In this document: one piece after another, positions 8,301 through 17,929 of the stretch
Layout: each line of letters opens with the position of its first letter
How positions within the stretch are numbered: position 1 is the stretch's first letter
Source of the DNA: Microbulbifer bruguierae
Lineage (GTDB): Bacteria > Pseudomonadota > Gammaproteobacteria > Pseudomonadales > Cellvibrionaceae
DNA length: 64,000 bases
NCBI RefSeq assembly: GCF_029869925.1
Contig: NZ_CP118605.1
Location: 2,880,001-2,944,000 of the forward strand
Reading direction: 5' to 3'
Made by a program: the position numbers and the translations under genes
The notes under the pieces: generated by a model
Database searches by the model: none
The model's input: only the letters and a program-made list of their open reading frames with translations
What the model was told of the DNA's origin: nothing

Positions 8301-9890
8301 TCAAAGGTCCCTTTGGCAAAAGGTGTACTGTGCGTAGTAGCGGCCGAGAAAATCTTCGAAGCTGCCTTTATCCGCCTCTTCCACCTCGCGCTGTTTCTGC
8401 AGGGATTCCTGGGCGAGGCGCTCAAATTCCGCCTGCTCTGCCGCATCCAGCGGCCGTTCGAGGAAGTACTGGCGATGTTGCTCGGCCTTGGCCTGGGCCC
8501 ACTGGAAAAAGGTCTGCCGGTGCTCGTGCATTTCCGCCAGTACCTGCGCCGCCGGCGTCGGTGTCTTGCCGCTGATTTTGTCGCGCTGTGCGGTGACCGC
8601 GCGCTGGTAGTCGCTGCTTTCCCACGCCTGGTCGAGAAGCTCCGCCACCGGGGTGATTTCGTCCAGCAGTGCGCCGGCCCAGTCGGTGAGTTTGCGCTCC
8701 TGGCCATTGTGGACAAGTTGCAGCTCCGGATCGCGACCGCGGTAGACGATGCGCGACTGGTTTTCCTGTACTGCGCGGTAGTCGGCGTCGTCGGTGATCG
8801 GGCTGTCGCTGAGCAGGCAGTGCAGCAGGAAGGCGTCGAGGAAGCGCATCTGCGGTGCTTCGATACCCAGAGGCACGAAGGGATTCAGGTCGAGGCAGCG
8901 CACTTCGATGTATTCCACACCGCGCGCATCCAGTGCCGAGAGTGCGGTTTCGCCCATACCGGCCGGGTTTTTCGGCCGAATCGGTGAATAGAATTCATTT
9001 TCGATCTGCAGCAGCCCGGTGGAGAGCTGCTGATAGTCGCCGTTGGCGTCCTTCACGCCCAGTTCGTGGTACGGCGGATAGGGGCGGCTGATCGCGGCAC
9101 ACAGGGTGGACAGGTAGCTGGGCAGGTCGTTGTAGCAGACGATCAGGGATTTCTGTGCGTCGCTGGTGTAGCCGAGGTCGCCCATGCGCAGGGAGGTGGC
9201 CTCCGGTGCGTAAAGGCTGCGGCCATCGCCGTCGAAGGACTGCAGCTTGTGCTCCCGGTCCTGCACGAAGGTCCCGCACACCGCCGGCGCGGCGCCAAAC
9301 AGGTAGATCAGCAGCCAGTAGTGGCGGCGGAAATTGCGGATCAGGTCGAAATAGCGGCGGGTCTTGAATTCACTGAGCGACTCGCTGCTGCCCTCTTTCT
9401 GCTGCAACCACTGCCAGAAAGTGTCCGGCAGAGAGAAGTTGTAATGGATCCCGGCGATGGTCTGCATGGCGCGTCCGTAGCGCAGCCCGAGACCCAGGCG
9501 GTAGATCGACTTCATGGTGCCGCTGTGGGAGCTGCCGTAGCGCGCTACCGGAATGTCCGCATCGCGGCCGATGCGCCCGGGCATGCTGTTGACCCACAGG
9601 CGCTCATCTCCGATCTGGCTGTAGGTAAAGCGGTGGATCTGGTCGAGCTTTTCCAGTGCCTGCTCCGGCGTCGCCACCGGCGGGGTGATGAACTCCAGCA
9701 GTGCTTCGGCGAAATCGGTGGTGATGCAGTCCTGGGTCAGGGCCGAGCCCAGGCCCCGGGGGTGTTCGGTCTGGGCCAGCTCGCCGGCGGGGGAAACCCG
9801 CAGGCTTTCTTTTTCGATGCCGCGGCGAATGCCCTTGAGTAGTGGCAGGGTTTCCGGCTGGGCCAGTTCGGCCAGATTGAAAGTGGGCAC
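8301..9890 (-). CDS. gshA: Glutamate-cysteine ligase
   Basis: A 529-residue protein, about the length of E. coli GshA (518). It contains GIEKESLRVSPAGELAQTEH near the N terminus, the substrate region around ITTDFAEALLEFITP, and the conserved SSHSGTMKSIYRLGLGLRYG segment. It makes gamma-glutamylcysteine from glutamate, cysteine and ATP, the first step of glutathione synthesis. gshB is not in the window. It is the first gene of the leftward run towards acpH and dsbB, though an 82-bp gap containing a GGGGAAAGCTTTCCCC palindrome separates it from acpH. Confidence 0.95.
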   Translation of the reverse strand: MPTFNLAELAQPETLPLLKGIRRGIEKESLRVSPAGELAQTEHPRGLGSALTQDCITTDFAEALLEFITPPVATPEQALEKLDQIHRFTYSQIGDERLWVNSMPGRIGRDADIPVARYGSSHSGTMKSIYRLGLGLRYGRAMQTIAGIHYNFSLPDTFWQWLQQKEGSSESLSEFKTRRYFDLIRNFRRHYWLLIYLFGAAPAVCGTFVQDREHKLQSFDGDGRSLYAPEATSLRMGDLGYTSDAQKSLIVCYNDLPSYLSTLCAAISRPYPPYHELGVKDANGDYQQLSTGLLQIENEFYSPIRPKNPAGMGETALSALDARGVEYIEVRCLDLNPFVPLGIEAPQMRFLDAFLLHCLLSDSPITDDADYRAVQENQSRIVYRGRDPELQLVHNGQERKLTDWAGALLDEITPVAELLDQAWESSDYQRAVTAQRDKISGKTPTPAAQVLAEMHEHRQTFFQWAQAKAEQHRQYFLERPLDAAEQAEFERLAQESLQKQREVEEADKGSFEDFLGRYYAQYTFCQRDL

Positions 9891-10015
9891 TCGAATCTCC
9901 TGTGAGCAGCCGGTGGGCGAATATCCCGCCTAAATGGGGGCGTTGAAACCCAACTCAAGGGCTCGGCCCTGCAGAAATGCGTTTGAACTTCTCTGGGCCG
10001 CCTCGAGTGCCGGAA

Positions 10016-10531
10016 TCAGGCCTGGCTGATTGTGGCTTCCGGGGGCTGATCCGGCAGGATTTCCGGTTCTACCTGCGGCTCGATCTCGGGGCTTGTGCCT
10101 GGGTACTGGTCCGGTTCCACTTCCGGGGCGGGGGTGGGATCGATTTCGGGATTGTATTCCGGCGGTGTTTCGCTGGGGGCTGGCTGCGGAAGTTCTTCCG
10201 GGTCACCGCCATCGGTGTCTGCCGCAGCTTCCACCACAGTGCTCTCGTCGGATTCCGTTGCCGGGGATTCCTCTGGCGGGGTTTCCCGTTCCAGAGGCTC
10301 CGGACTCAGGGCGTCGGCGGGAACCAGGGGCTGCTTCTTGGCGTCCAGCTCGCATTCCAGTAGTTCGATGCGCTGGGTGACGTCACGGGTATTGGCCTCG
10401 AACATCTGGTTGATGGCGACATCCTTGAATTCACTGCGAAACAGCTTGGCGACCTCGCGGCCGTCGATCCATTCGTTGCTCTTGCTCAAAAACTGCAGGT
10501 GCTGGTTGGTCAGCACGTAGACGTGACTCAT
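10016..10531 (-). CDS. Unknown protein with a conserved-looking N terminus and an acidic Pro/Glu tail
   Basis: A 171-residue protein from the ATG at 10531; a TTG at 10543 is less likely. Residues 1-65 look folded (MSHVYVLTNQHLQFLSKSNE, later RIELLECELDAKK). From about residue 70 to the end it is almost only Pro, Glu, Asp, Ser and Thr, with repeated PE/EPE units, and must be disordered and strongly acidic. There is no signal peptide or membrane segment. It is separated from gshA by 125 bp. I do not recognise a characterised family. Confidence 0.6.
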   Translation of the reverse strand: MSHVYVLTNQHLQFLSKSNEWIDGREVAKLFRSEFKDVAINQMFEANTRDVTQRIELLECELDAKKQPLVPADALSPEPLERETPPEESPATESDESTVVEAAADTDGGDPEELPQPAPSETPPEYNPEIDPTPAPEVEPDQYPGTSPEIEPQVEPEILPDQPPEATISQA

Positions 10532-10624
10532 GCGATAGGACAACTTTGCTCAGACATGGGTCGCAGTTTAGCGGTGGCTGGGGTGAGGCTCAAGAATTGG
10601 GGGCGAGCTGTGTGCGCTCGACCT

Positions 10625-10706
10625 GCAGGAGCCTGCCTGCAGGCGAAACTTTCAAGGACTCCAGGCCGTTGATAGCGGCCTGTTCGCCTGCAGGCAGGTT
10701 CCTACA
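10625..10706. repeat. REP-like inverted repeat, copy 1 of family A
   Basis: The left arm GCAGGAGCCTGCCTGCAGGC (from 10625) and the right arm GCCTGCAGGCAGGTTCCTAC (to ~10705) are near-perfect reverse complements, about 22 bp each. A second small inverted repeat (GGCCGTT...AGCGGCC) lies between them. Related copies are at 20024-20093 and 26611-26679. Confidence 0.85.
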
Positions 10707-10719
10707 AATAAGATCGGGG

Positions 10720-11973
<1,254 letters not shown>

Positions 11974-12141
11974 CAGGATGTCATCTCTAGGGTTTGGAAT
12001 GCCGACAGCATTCTGCGGCTGGCGGCAGGTTACAGCGGATATTTTGATTTTATTGTTGGGGGCGCACTGTCCCCTTATCCGGGGCGCGAAGAATAACCGA
12101 GACGACTGAGGGTTCACAAGCTCAAAAACTGAGCGCCGTAG

Positions 12142-12960
12142 TTATTTTCTACTAATTTCAATGGTGAATTCCGAGTCTACAGAAATAAACCACCTTTTAT
12201 TTTGCTTATGTTGGGATGAATATTTCGCTCCGCGGTCCACCAGCCAACCTTTCACTTCTATTTTGCGTCCTTGCCAATCGCGCCCGCCAAAGTGGCCATT
12301 ATCCCGGGGCTGTGGCAGGCGCACCGCCACCGGCCCGTCCAGTTCCAGCCACAGGTAGCGATTTTGGTCGACGTTTTTGACGGTGCCCGTGAGGCGCACG
12401 AATCCGCCGTCACCGGGACGCACCTCTGCGGCCTTGAGTACCGGCCAGACCCCGGGAGCCCAGATGCCGCGACCGTGAGCGCGGGCTTCCTGTTCGCGAC
12501 TGGCAAGGCATTCCGCCAGGGCGAAGTTGGGAGCAATGGCGATATGAAAGGCCAGCCCGGCGGAGAGCAGCGCCGATTCCAGGCTGTCGCCGCGGTGATT
12601 GTAGACGTGGGCCAGTACGCGGCCGTGGTTGTCGTGGCGGTCGCGATCGTACACGAGCTCCAGGTCGCCGCCGGCGAGAAAGCGCTCAGTAAACTCGCGG
12701 GCTTCCCGCGCCAGCGGCTGTGCCTTGTGCTTGCCGTGGGCCAGTTCCGGGGCGTTGACGCCGATAAGACGCACTCTTCGGCCATCCCTGAGGCGCAGTG
12801 TGTCGCCGTCGATGACCTTCTGCAGGGCCGCCAGCTCGTCCGCCTGCCCGAGTACACAGTCCGCCAGGCCGCTGCCGGGGAACAGTGCCAGCGGGAGCAA
12901 AATTAGGGCGTAAAAAAAGGCGCCGAGGGAGACCCTTGGCGCCTTTTTCTGATTCACCAT
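12142..12960 (-). CDS. Secreted thermonuclease-family (SNase-like) protein
   Basis: A 272-residue protein from the ATG at 12960; a GTG at 12981 is also possible. A signal peptide (about residues 10-33, ending SGLADC) is followed by a staphylococcal-nuclease fold: VIDGDTLRLRDGRRVRLIGV, NAPELAHG, YDRDRHDNHGRVLAHVYN and RGIWAP. The Asp, Arg and Glu positions of the SNase active site are there. The C-terminal ~100 residues look like an OB-type beta domain with unknown role. The first codons overlap a strong intrinsic terminator that follows rpmE, so expression may need its own promoter or readthrough. Confidence 0.8.
   Translation of the reverse strand: MVNQKKAPRVSLGAFFYALILLPLALFPGSGLADCVLGQADELAALQKVIDGDTLRLRDGRRVRLIGVNAPELAHGKHKAQPLAREAREFTERFLAGGDLELVYDRDRHDNHGRVLAHVYNHRGDSLESALLSAGLAFHIAIAPNFALAECLASREQEARAHGRGIWAPGVWPVLKAAEVRPGDGGFVRLTGTVKNVDQNRYLWLELDGPVAVRLPQPRDNGHFGGRDWQGRKIEVKGWLVDRGAKYSSQHKQNKRWFISVDSEFTIEISRK
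12912..12948 (-). terminator. Rho-independent terminator after rpmE, overlapping the start of the thermonuclease gene
   Basis: GGCGCCGAGGG (12919-12929) and CCCTTGGCGCC (12933-12943) form an 11-bp stem with one G-T pair. A-rich and T-rich runs flank it, so it can work in both directions. On the minus strand it lies 57 bases after the rpmE stop and covers codons ~6-16 of the thermonuclease frame. Confidence 0.8.
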
Positions 12961-13004
12961 CACCGGCAACACGCAGGTCACTCCGGTGTGTGATCCAGCA
13001 GCAT

Positions 13005-13217
13005 TTACTTGGAAATGCGGCTGCCGAAACGCTTCTTGAAGCGGTCTACACGGCCACCAGTGCTGGCCTGCTTCTGCTTACCGGTGTAGAACGGGTGGCA
13101 GTTGGAGCAGACGTCCAGCTGGAGGTCTTTGCCCAGAGTGGAGCCCATTTTGAACTCGTTACCACAGGAGCAGGTTGCGGTGATTTCAGCGTAATTCGGG
13201 TGGATATCGGTCTTCAT
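13005..13217 (-). CDS. rpmE: 50S ribosomal protein L31, zinc-binding form
   Basis: A 70-residue protein from the ATG at 13217, the usual length of L31. It has the four-cysteine zinc motif of the C+ type: CSCG in the N-terminal part and [10 protein letters not shown] in the middle, followed by the basic tail [12 protein letters not shown]. It is part of the large ribosomal subunit at the subunit bridge. The zinc-binding form is usually paired in genomes with a cysteine-free paralogue used under zinc starvation; none is seen here. Confidence 0.96.
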   Translation of the reverse strand: MKTDIHPNYAEITATCSCGNEFKMGSTLGKDLQLDVCSNCHPFYTGKQKQASTGGRVDRFKKRFGSRISK

Positions 13218-13392
13218 GTTGGCCTCTTTCGACACCGCCACCCAGTCATCTGCTGAGCACGGAGCCGTCGTTGGTGCAGGGGAGGATTCCCCGGGCTGTT
13301 TAAAAAGTCGGCGCATACTATCAGATTAGCCTGCCGTTTCAAGGGAAAATGCGGCCTTGGCGCCCGCTGCCCGGACCGCCGGTCCATCCCGC

Positions 13393-13698
13393 TTATTGTG
13401 CGCTCCCGCTGGCATCGATCAGATCCCGCAGCGCCGCCATATGGGCGTTGAGGGCCGAGCGACCATCGGGGGTGAGCTGATACCAGGTGGTCGGTTTGCG
13501 CTCCACGAAATCCTTGCGGGATTGCAGGTACGCCCGCTCCTCCAGTTTGCGCAGCTGTGCCCCGAGGTTGCCATCCGTTGCCTGCAACAGTGCTTTCAGC
13601 CGTGCAAACGTCAGCTCACCGTGCCTGGTCAGCAGTACGCAGGCACCCAGACGAATTCGGTGTTCCAGCAGCGGATCCAGAGCGGACAGCGCTTTCAT
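13393..13698 (-). CDS. Winged-helix transcriptional regulator
   Basis: A 101-residue protein that is almost wholly one winged-helix domain (LTFARLKALLQATDGNLGAQ as the recognition-helix region, then RKPTTWYQLTPDGRSAL as the wing). It looks like the HTH_34 / MarR-type family often encoded beside a small membrane protein. Its ATG overlaps the stop of the membrane-protein gene (ATGA), so the two are translationally coupled. It could autoregulate through the palindrome and AGAGT repeats at 14337-14382. The ligand is unknown. Confidence 0.8.
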   Translation of the reverse strand: MKALSALDPLLEHRIRLGACVLLTRHGELTFARLKALLQATDGNLGAQLRKLEERAYLQSRKDFVERKPTTWYQLTPDGRSALNAHMAALRDLIDASGSAQ

Positions 13699-14273
13699 GC
13701 TGCGTCACCCGCAGCGCGCAGGGCTGCACGCCGGCTGAGGCCAGCCCACAGCAGCGACAGGCCCACGGTGATGCCGGTAATGGTCCAGGTGTAGGGCGGC
13801 ATTAGCAGTACCAGAACACCGTAGGCCGTCAGCATTAGCAGGCCGCACCACAGCAGAGGGCGCTCCAGATGAACGCCGGCGAGGCCGTAACCGATCCCCG
13901 TCACCAGCAGGAAGTTGGCGCCGCCCATCTCCGGGGAAACTCGCCCCAGCAGCAGTGGCAGGAAGCACAGCAGGAAGGCCGCGCCCATCAGGCCCCAGTG
14001 CAAGCCGTAGCGCTGCGCCATACGGGCATTTTTCACGCCCTGACGGCGGCTCTGGCGCTCCCCGAGCCACCAGCTAAACAGGCCGCCGCCGATTCCGGCC
14101 ACCAGCCAGTAGATACCTGCCAGTTGAGGGGCAAAGTCTGGCAGGCTGAAACCGGCGGCGATGAGGCCGCCCCACATAAAGTACAGTGCTGGTATGCCAC
14201 CGGCCGTGGCATCCTCGCGCAGGGTGTTACTTATATAGTCGAGGTCGCTTTGCAGTTTGTTGACGTCGGTCAT
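13695..14273 (-). CDS. Polytopic membrane protein coupled to the winged-helix regulator
   Basis: A 192-residue protein from the ATG at 14273. A short soluble N-terminal helix (DVNKLQSDLDYISNTLRED) precedes five or six hydrophobic segments at about 28-45, 48-67, 95-112, 118-135, 140-155 and 160-180. It is always-together type context: the gene overlaps the regulator by 4 bp. I do not recognise a transport or enzyme motif. It may sense or respond to a membrane condition controlled by the regulator, but that is only inferred from context. Confidence 0.75.
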   Translation of the reverse strand: MTDVNKLQSDLDYISNTLREDATAGGIPALYFMWGGLIAAGFSLPDFAPQLAGIYWLVAGIGGGLFSWWLGERQSRRQGVKNARMAQRYGLHWGLMGAAFLLCFLPLLLGRVSPEMGGANFLLVTGIGYGLAGVHLERPLLWCGLLMLTAYGVLVLLMPPYTWTITGITVGLSLLWAGLSRRAALRAAGDAA

Positions 14274-14336
14274 GAGGACAGTTCCTTTGTTTGTTTTGAG
14301 TGCTTGTCTGGCAGTAATTTTCGAGACTTCCATTGG

Positions 14337-14382
14337 CTCTAATATTTAGAGTTGAATTGTAGAGTACTTTATTTTTTAGAGT
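14337..14382 (-). promoter_or_regulatory. Candidate operator: palindrome plus AGAGT repeats
   Basis: CTCTAATATTTAGAG (14337-14351) is a perfect palindrome around TAT. AGAGT recurs at 14348, 14361 and 14378 in an AT-rich stretch that stands out from the GC-rich surroundings. It lies 64-109 bp upstream of the membrane-protein/regulator operon. This is a likely promoter-operator of that operon. Confidence 0.45.
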
Positions 14383-14639
14383 AAGCAATCCCTGGCGACG
14401 AATTGAGGTGGTGTGCGGCGCCAGTTATTGTTCGGGCTATTGTTGGCAGCGGGTGTGAGTGGTGTGAGTAGCGTGACAAAAATGGGCGAGAAAAAGCCGG
14501 ACAACGCGCGGCTGTACCCACAGGCGCTAGCCGGTAAACTAGCGCGCTTTTGCGATTCGACGGTTGCCAGTGCAGCCGCGACCAGAACATTGGGGGCAGT
14601 TTGACGACAGCGGCAGTACAACAACAAGAAGGGGCGCGC
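14383..14639. other. Intergenic region before priA
   Basis: Together with the operator region this makes a 366-bp gap between divergent transcription units. I see no gene. A GCGCTAG...CTAGCGC inverted repeat at about 14524-14547 could be a hairpin in the priA leader, but the nearby T run is too short to call a terminator. Confidence 0.4.
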
Positions 14640-16829
14640 GTGATTCTACGCCTGGCTGTGCCGGTACCCCTGCGCCGCCTGTTCGACTACCTGCCGCCCG
14701 CGGGGTTGGGTGCCGCCGACTGCAAACCGGGCCAGCGTTTTTGGGTGCCGTTTGGCAACCGCAGCCTGGTGGCGGTACTGGTGGACGTGGTGGATGACTC
14801 GCCCCTGGATACCATCAAGCCCGCCGCTGAGCGCATCGACAGCCAGCCCATCTTCGATCAGCGCAGCCGCCAGTTCCTGCAGTGGGCCGCCGACTACTAT
14901 CAGGCGCCGGTCGGTGAACTCTACGCCGCCGCCCTGCCCGCCGCCCTGCGCAAGGGCAAGCCCGCGGATCACTGGGCGGAGCAGTGGCTGGAACTCACCA
15001 CCGAGGGCAAGGGCCTGCCGGAAACCGCCCTCGCCCGCGCGCCCAAGCAGCAGGCGTTGTTGCAGCTGCTGCTGAACCGGGGCCGCCAGAGCCGCACCGC
15101 GCTGAACGCGCTGGGGCACAACGCCCCGGTGTGCAAGGCGCTGTGCGAACGCAACCTGACCCGCTGGGTAGCCGGCCCTACCGCGCCGCCGCCCATGGAA
15201 GCGGTAGCGCCGCGGTCGGCGCCGGAACTCAACGATGAGCAGCGTGAGGTTATCGATGCGGTGGCCTCCACAGGTTTCAGTGCCTCCCTGCTGGAAGGCA
15301 CCACCGGCAGCGGTAAAACTGAAGTCTATCTGCGGCTGATGGAGCGCGCGCTGAGGGAAGGCAATCAGGCCCTGTTGCTGGTGCCGGAGATTGGCCTGAC
15401 CCCGCAGACCCTGCGCCGAATCGCCGCGCGCTTCCCGGACTTCCGTATCGCCGCCCTGCACTCGGGGTTGGCGGACGGCGAACGCGCGCGCGCCTGGTTG
15501 TCTGCCGCCAGCGGCGTGGCGGATATCGTGATCGGTACCCGTTCAGCGATTTTTACCCCGCTGCCGCGCCTGGGGGTGATTCTGGTGGACGAGGAGCACG
15601 ACGGCTCCTTCAAACAGCAGGACGGTGTGCGCTACTCAGCCCGCGACCTGTCCGTGGTACTGGCGAAAAATGCCGGGGTACCGGTGTTGCTGGGGTCCGC
15701 CACGCCGTCTCTCGAGAGTCTTCACAACGCGCTTAGCGGTCGCTACCAGCACCTGCGTCTGCGCCACCGCGCCGGCAATGCGCGCCCGCCCGAGATCAGT
15801 GTGGTGCCGATTCTGCACCAGCAGCTGCAGGAGGGGTTTGCCCCGCAGGTGTTGCGCCATATCGGCGCCACCCTGCAGCGGGGCGAGCAGGCACTGGTCT
15901 TCATTAACCGCCGCGGCTATTCCCCGGCACTGACCTGCGATGACTGCGGTTGGCTCGCCGACTGCCCGCACTGTTCCAGCAAGCTCACCCTGCACCGCCG
16001 CCAGCGCCAATTGCGCTGTCATCACTGCGACTATCGCCAGCGTGAGGTGCACAGCTGCCCCCAGTGCCACAGCCGCAACCTGAATGCCCTCGGCGCCGGC
16101 ACCGAACGCAGTGAGGACTTCCTCACCCACACCTTCGGCAAGTACCCGGTGATTCGCGTCGATCGCGATACCACTGCCAGCAAGCAGGCCCTGGATCGCC
16201 TGCTGGAACCGGCGCGCAACGGTGAGCCCTGCCTGCTGCTGGGCACCCAGATGCTGGCCAAGGGGCATCACCTGCCAAAGGTCACCCTGGTCGTGATCCA
16301 GGACGCCGACGGCGGCCTGTTCAGTGCCGATTTCCGCGCCCCTGAGCGTATGGGGCAGTTACTGGAGCAGGTGGCGGGCCGCGCCGGCCGCGGCGACCTG
16401 CCGGGCCATGTACTGGTGCAGAGCCGCTACCCCGAACATCCGCTGTTGCAGCTGTTGCTGAACAAGGGCTACGGCGCCTTTGCCCGCCAGTTGATGGAGG
16501 AGCGCAAAATCGGCCAGCTGCCCCCCATCCGCGCCATGGCGCTGGTGCGGGCGGAGTGTGAAGAGCCGCGCTGGGCGGAGGAATTCCTCGCCAACGTGCG
16601 CGACTACCTGCAGGCTTTGGCTCCACCTTCCCCGGAACTGCAATACCTGGGTCCGGTGCCGGCACTGCTGGAGCGCAAATCCGGCCGCTTCCGTTTTTAC
16701 CTGCAGATCACCGCCGACAAGCGCGGCCTGTTGCAGCAGATGCTCGCGCACTTCTGCCAGTGGGCCGAGGGCAATAAAAACCGCCGCCTGCGCTGGGCCG
16801 TGGATATGGATGCTCAGGAATTGTCGTAA
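14640..16829 (+). CDS. priA: Primosomal protein N' (replication restart helicase)
   Basis: A 729-residue protein from the GTG at 14640, preceded by AAGGGG; a TTG at 14601 would add 13 residues. Domains in order: the N-terminal 3'-DNA-binding domain (LAVPVPLRRLFDYLPP), a helicase core with Walker A GTTGSGKT (220-227), DEEH (317-320) and GSATPS (352-357), then a zinc domain with paired Cys at 433/436, 442/445, 460/463 and 473/476. It is close to E. coli PriA (732 residues). It reloads the replicative helicase at stalled forks. In Pseudomonas argS follows priA; here a SPOR gene follows directly. Confidence 0.96.
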   Translation: MILRLAVPVPLRRLFDYLPPAGLGAADCKPGQRFWVPFGNRSLVAVLVDVVDDSPLDTIKPAAERIDSQPIFDQRSRQFLQWAADYYQAPVGELYAAALPAALRKGKPADHWAEQWLELTTEGKGLPETALARAPKQQALLQLLLNRGRQSRTALNALGHNAPVCKALCERNLTRWVAGPTAPPPMEAVAPRSAPELNDEQREVIDAVASTGFSASLLEGTTGSGKTEVYLRLMERALREGNQALLLVPEIGLTPQTLRRIAARFPDFRIAALHSGLADGERARAWLSAASGVADIVIGTRSAIFTPLPRLGVILVDEEHDGSFKQQDGVRYSARDLSVVLAKNAGVPVLLGSATPSLESLHNALSGRYQHLRLRHRAGNARPPEISVVPILHQQLQEGFAPQVLRHIGATLQRGEQALVFINRRGYSPALTCDDCGWLADCPHCSSKLTLHRRQRQLRCHHCDYRQREVHSCPQCHSRNLNALGAGTERSEDFLTHTFGKYPVIRVDRDTTASKQALDRLLEPARNGEPCLLLGTQMLAKGHHLPKVTLVVIQDADGGLFSADFRAPERMGQLLEQVAGRAGRGDLPGHVLVQSRYPEHPLLQLLLNKGYGAFARQLMEERKIGQLPPIRAMALVRAECEEPRWAEEFLANVRDYLQALAPPSPELQYLGPVPALLERKSGRFRFYLQITADKRGLLQQMLAHFCQWAEGNKNRRLRWAVDMDAQELS

Positions 16830-16910
16830 AGCGGGAACTGGCCCAGCGGACAGTGCCGGGCGCAAGGGTTACAATTTGCCGCCTGTAAAATAACGAAGTC
16901 GAGAAACCCC

Positions 16911-17486
16911 ATGAGCCGCCGCAATACCCGCCGCAGTCAATCCACCGGCAAGCCCGCCTGGGTCTGGTTCGTGCTCGGCAATTTTGTCGGCGGCTTCGCT
17001 GTATTTATCTTCCTGCTCAACGACCTCAAAACCGCGCAGCCCCAGGTTGCCGCCAGGGCGGACAAACCGCCGGCGGAAAAAAACGCTCCCACAGATTCCA
17101 AGCCGAAGTTCGATTTCTACAAGCTGCTGGAAGAAAACGAAGTCAAAGTGCCGGCGCCGAAAAACCAGCAGGTGCGGGTGCGGGAAAGTGACAGCGAAAA
17201 AAATACGGACAGTAGTGCAACGGCGCGCAGTGAACCCGAATCCGACCTCGTCTATATCCTCCAGGCCGCCAGTTTCCGCGACAGGGAAGAAGCCGAGCGC
17301 CTGCGTGCGCAGCTGATGCTCGCCAACCTTGATGTCAAAGTGGAATCTGCCACCGACAGCCGCGGCACCTGGCACCGGGTCCTCGTCGGCCCCTATACCA
17401 ACCGCTCCAAAGTGGCCAAGGCGCGCAGCATCCTCGCCGAGCACCGGTTGATGCCGCTGGTATTAAAGCGCCCGGCGCAGGGGTAA
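16911..17486 (+). CDS. SPOR-domain protein, FtsN-like
   Basis: A 191-residue protein with a short basic cytoplasmic N terminus, one membrane helix (about 16-36), a charged Pro/Lys linker, and a C-terminal SPOR domain (about 110-186, starting YILQAASFRDREEAERLRAQ). SPOR domains bind glycan strands that lack stem peptides at the division septum. The gene between priA and hslV in related genomes is this type of FtsN-like protein. It is 81 bp after priA. Confidence 0.85.
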   Translation: MSRRNTRRSQSTGKPAWVWFVLGNFVGGFAVFIFLLNDLKTAQPQVAARADKPPAEKNAPTDSKPKFDFYKLLEENEVKVPAPKNQQVRVRESDSEKNTDSSATARSEPESDLVYILQAASFRDREEAERLRAQLMLANLDVKVESATDSRGTWHRVLVGPYTNRSKVAKARSILAEHRLMPLVLKRPAQG

Positions 17487-17577
17487 GTACTGGATTCTAG
17501 CTTTCTGGCGGTGAAGGTCTCGCGAGGTAGCACCCGCTAGCGACGCCTTCGCCCGGAGTTTTGGTGTTCTTTCTGGA

Positions 17578-17811
17578 CTATTCAGTCTCAACCAACCGGC
17601 GGGTAATCATGTGCGCTACCGGCGCAACCATCGAAACCAGCGGGAACGCCACCGCCCAGGCCACCAGCCAGGCATGAAACCAGCGGGTCAGAAACCCGGC
17701 GGCAATACCGGTGTTCATTACCGTGATCACCCCCGACATCATCGCCGACATAAACAGCGACATGAATACTGCAAAAACCAGGGTGTAATACCGGTGCTTG
17801 ATACGCGCCAC
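17578..17811 (-). CDS. DUF2798 small membrane protein
   Basis: A 77-residue protein with a GTG start and two hydrophobic helices (about 9-34 and 43-66). It matches the DUF2798 family as I know it (YYTLVFAVFMSLFMSAMMSG, later RWFHAWLVAWAVAFPLV). Function is unknown. It lies on the opposite strand between the SPOR gene and hslV, and breaks the usual contiguous order of that locus. Confidence 0.8.
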   Translation of the reverse strand: MARIKHRYYTLVFAVFMSLFMSAMMSGVITVMNTGIAAGFLTRWFHAWLVAWAVAFPLVSMVAPVAHMITRRLVETE

Positions 17812-17868
17812 TAGCCGTCTCCACAGAACCTCAGAAGAAGGCGCGGATTATAGGGCTTGCACCGACAA

Positions 17869-17897
17869 GTTGAAATTTGCCCTCCGCGACCACACTT
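17869..17897 (+). promoter_or_regulatory. Sigma32-like heat-shock promoter of hslVU
   Basis: GTTGAAA (17869-17875) resembles the sigma32 -35 element CTTGAAA in six of seven bases. After 14 bases comes CCACACTT (17890-17897), which matches CCCCATNT at five of seven defined positions. The site is 32 bp upstream of the hslV start. hslVU is a classical sigma32 operon, which supports the call. Confidence 0.5.
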
Positions 17898-17929
17898 AGA
17901 GCAACTGAACTGAAAACGCAGAGGCACAA

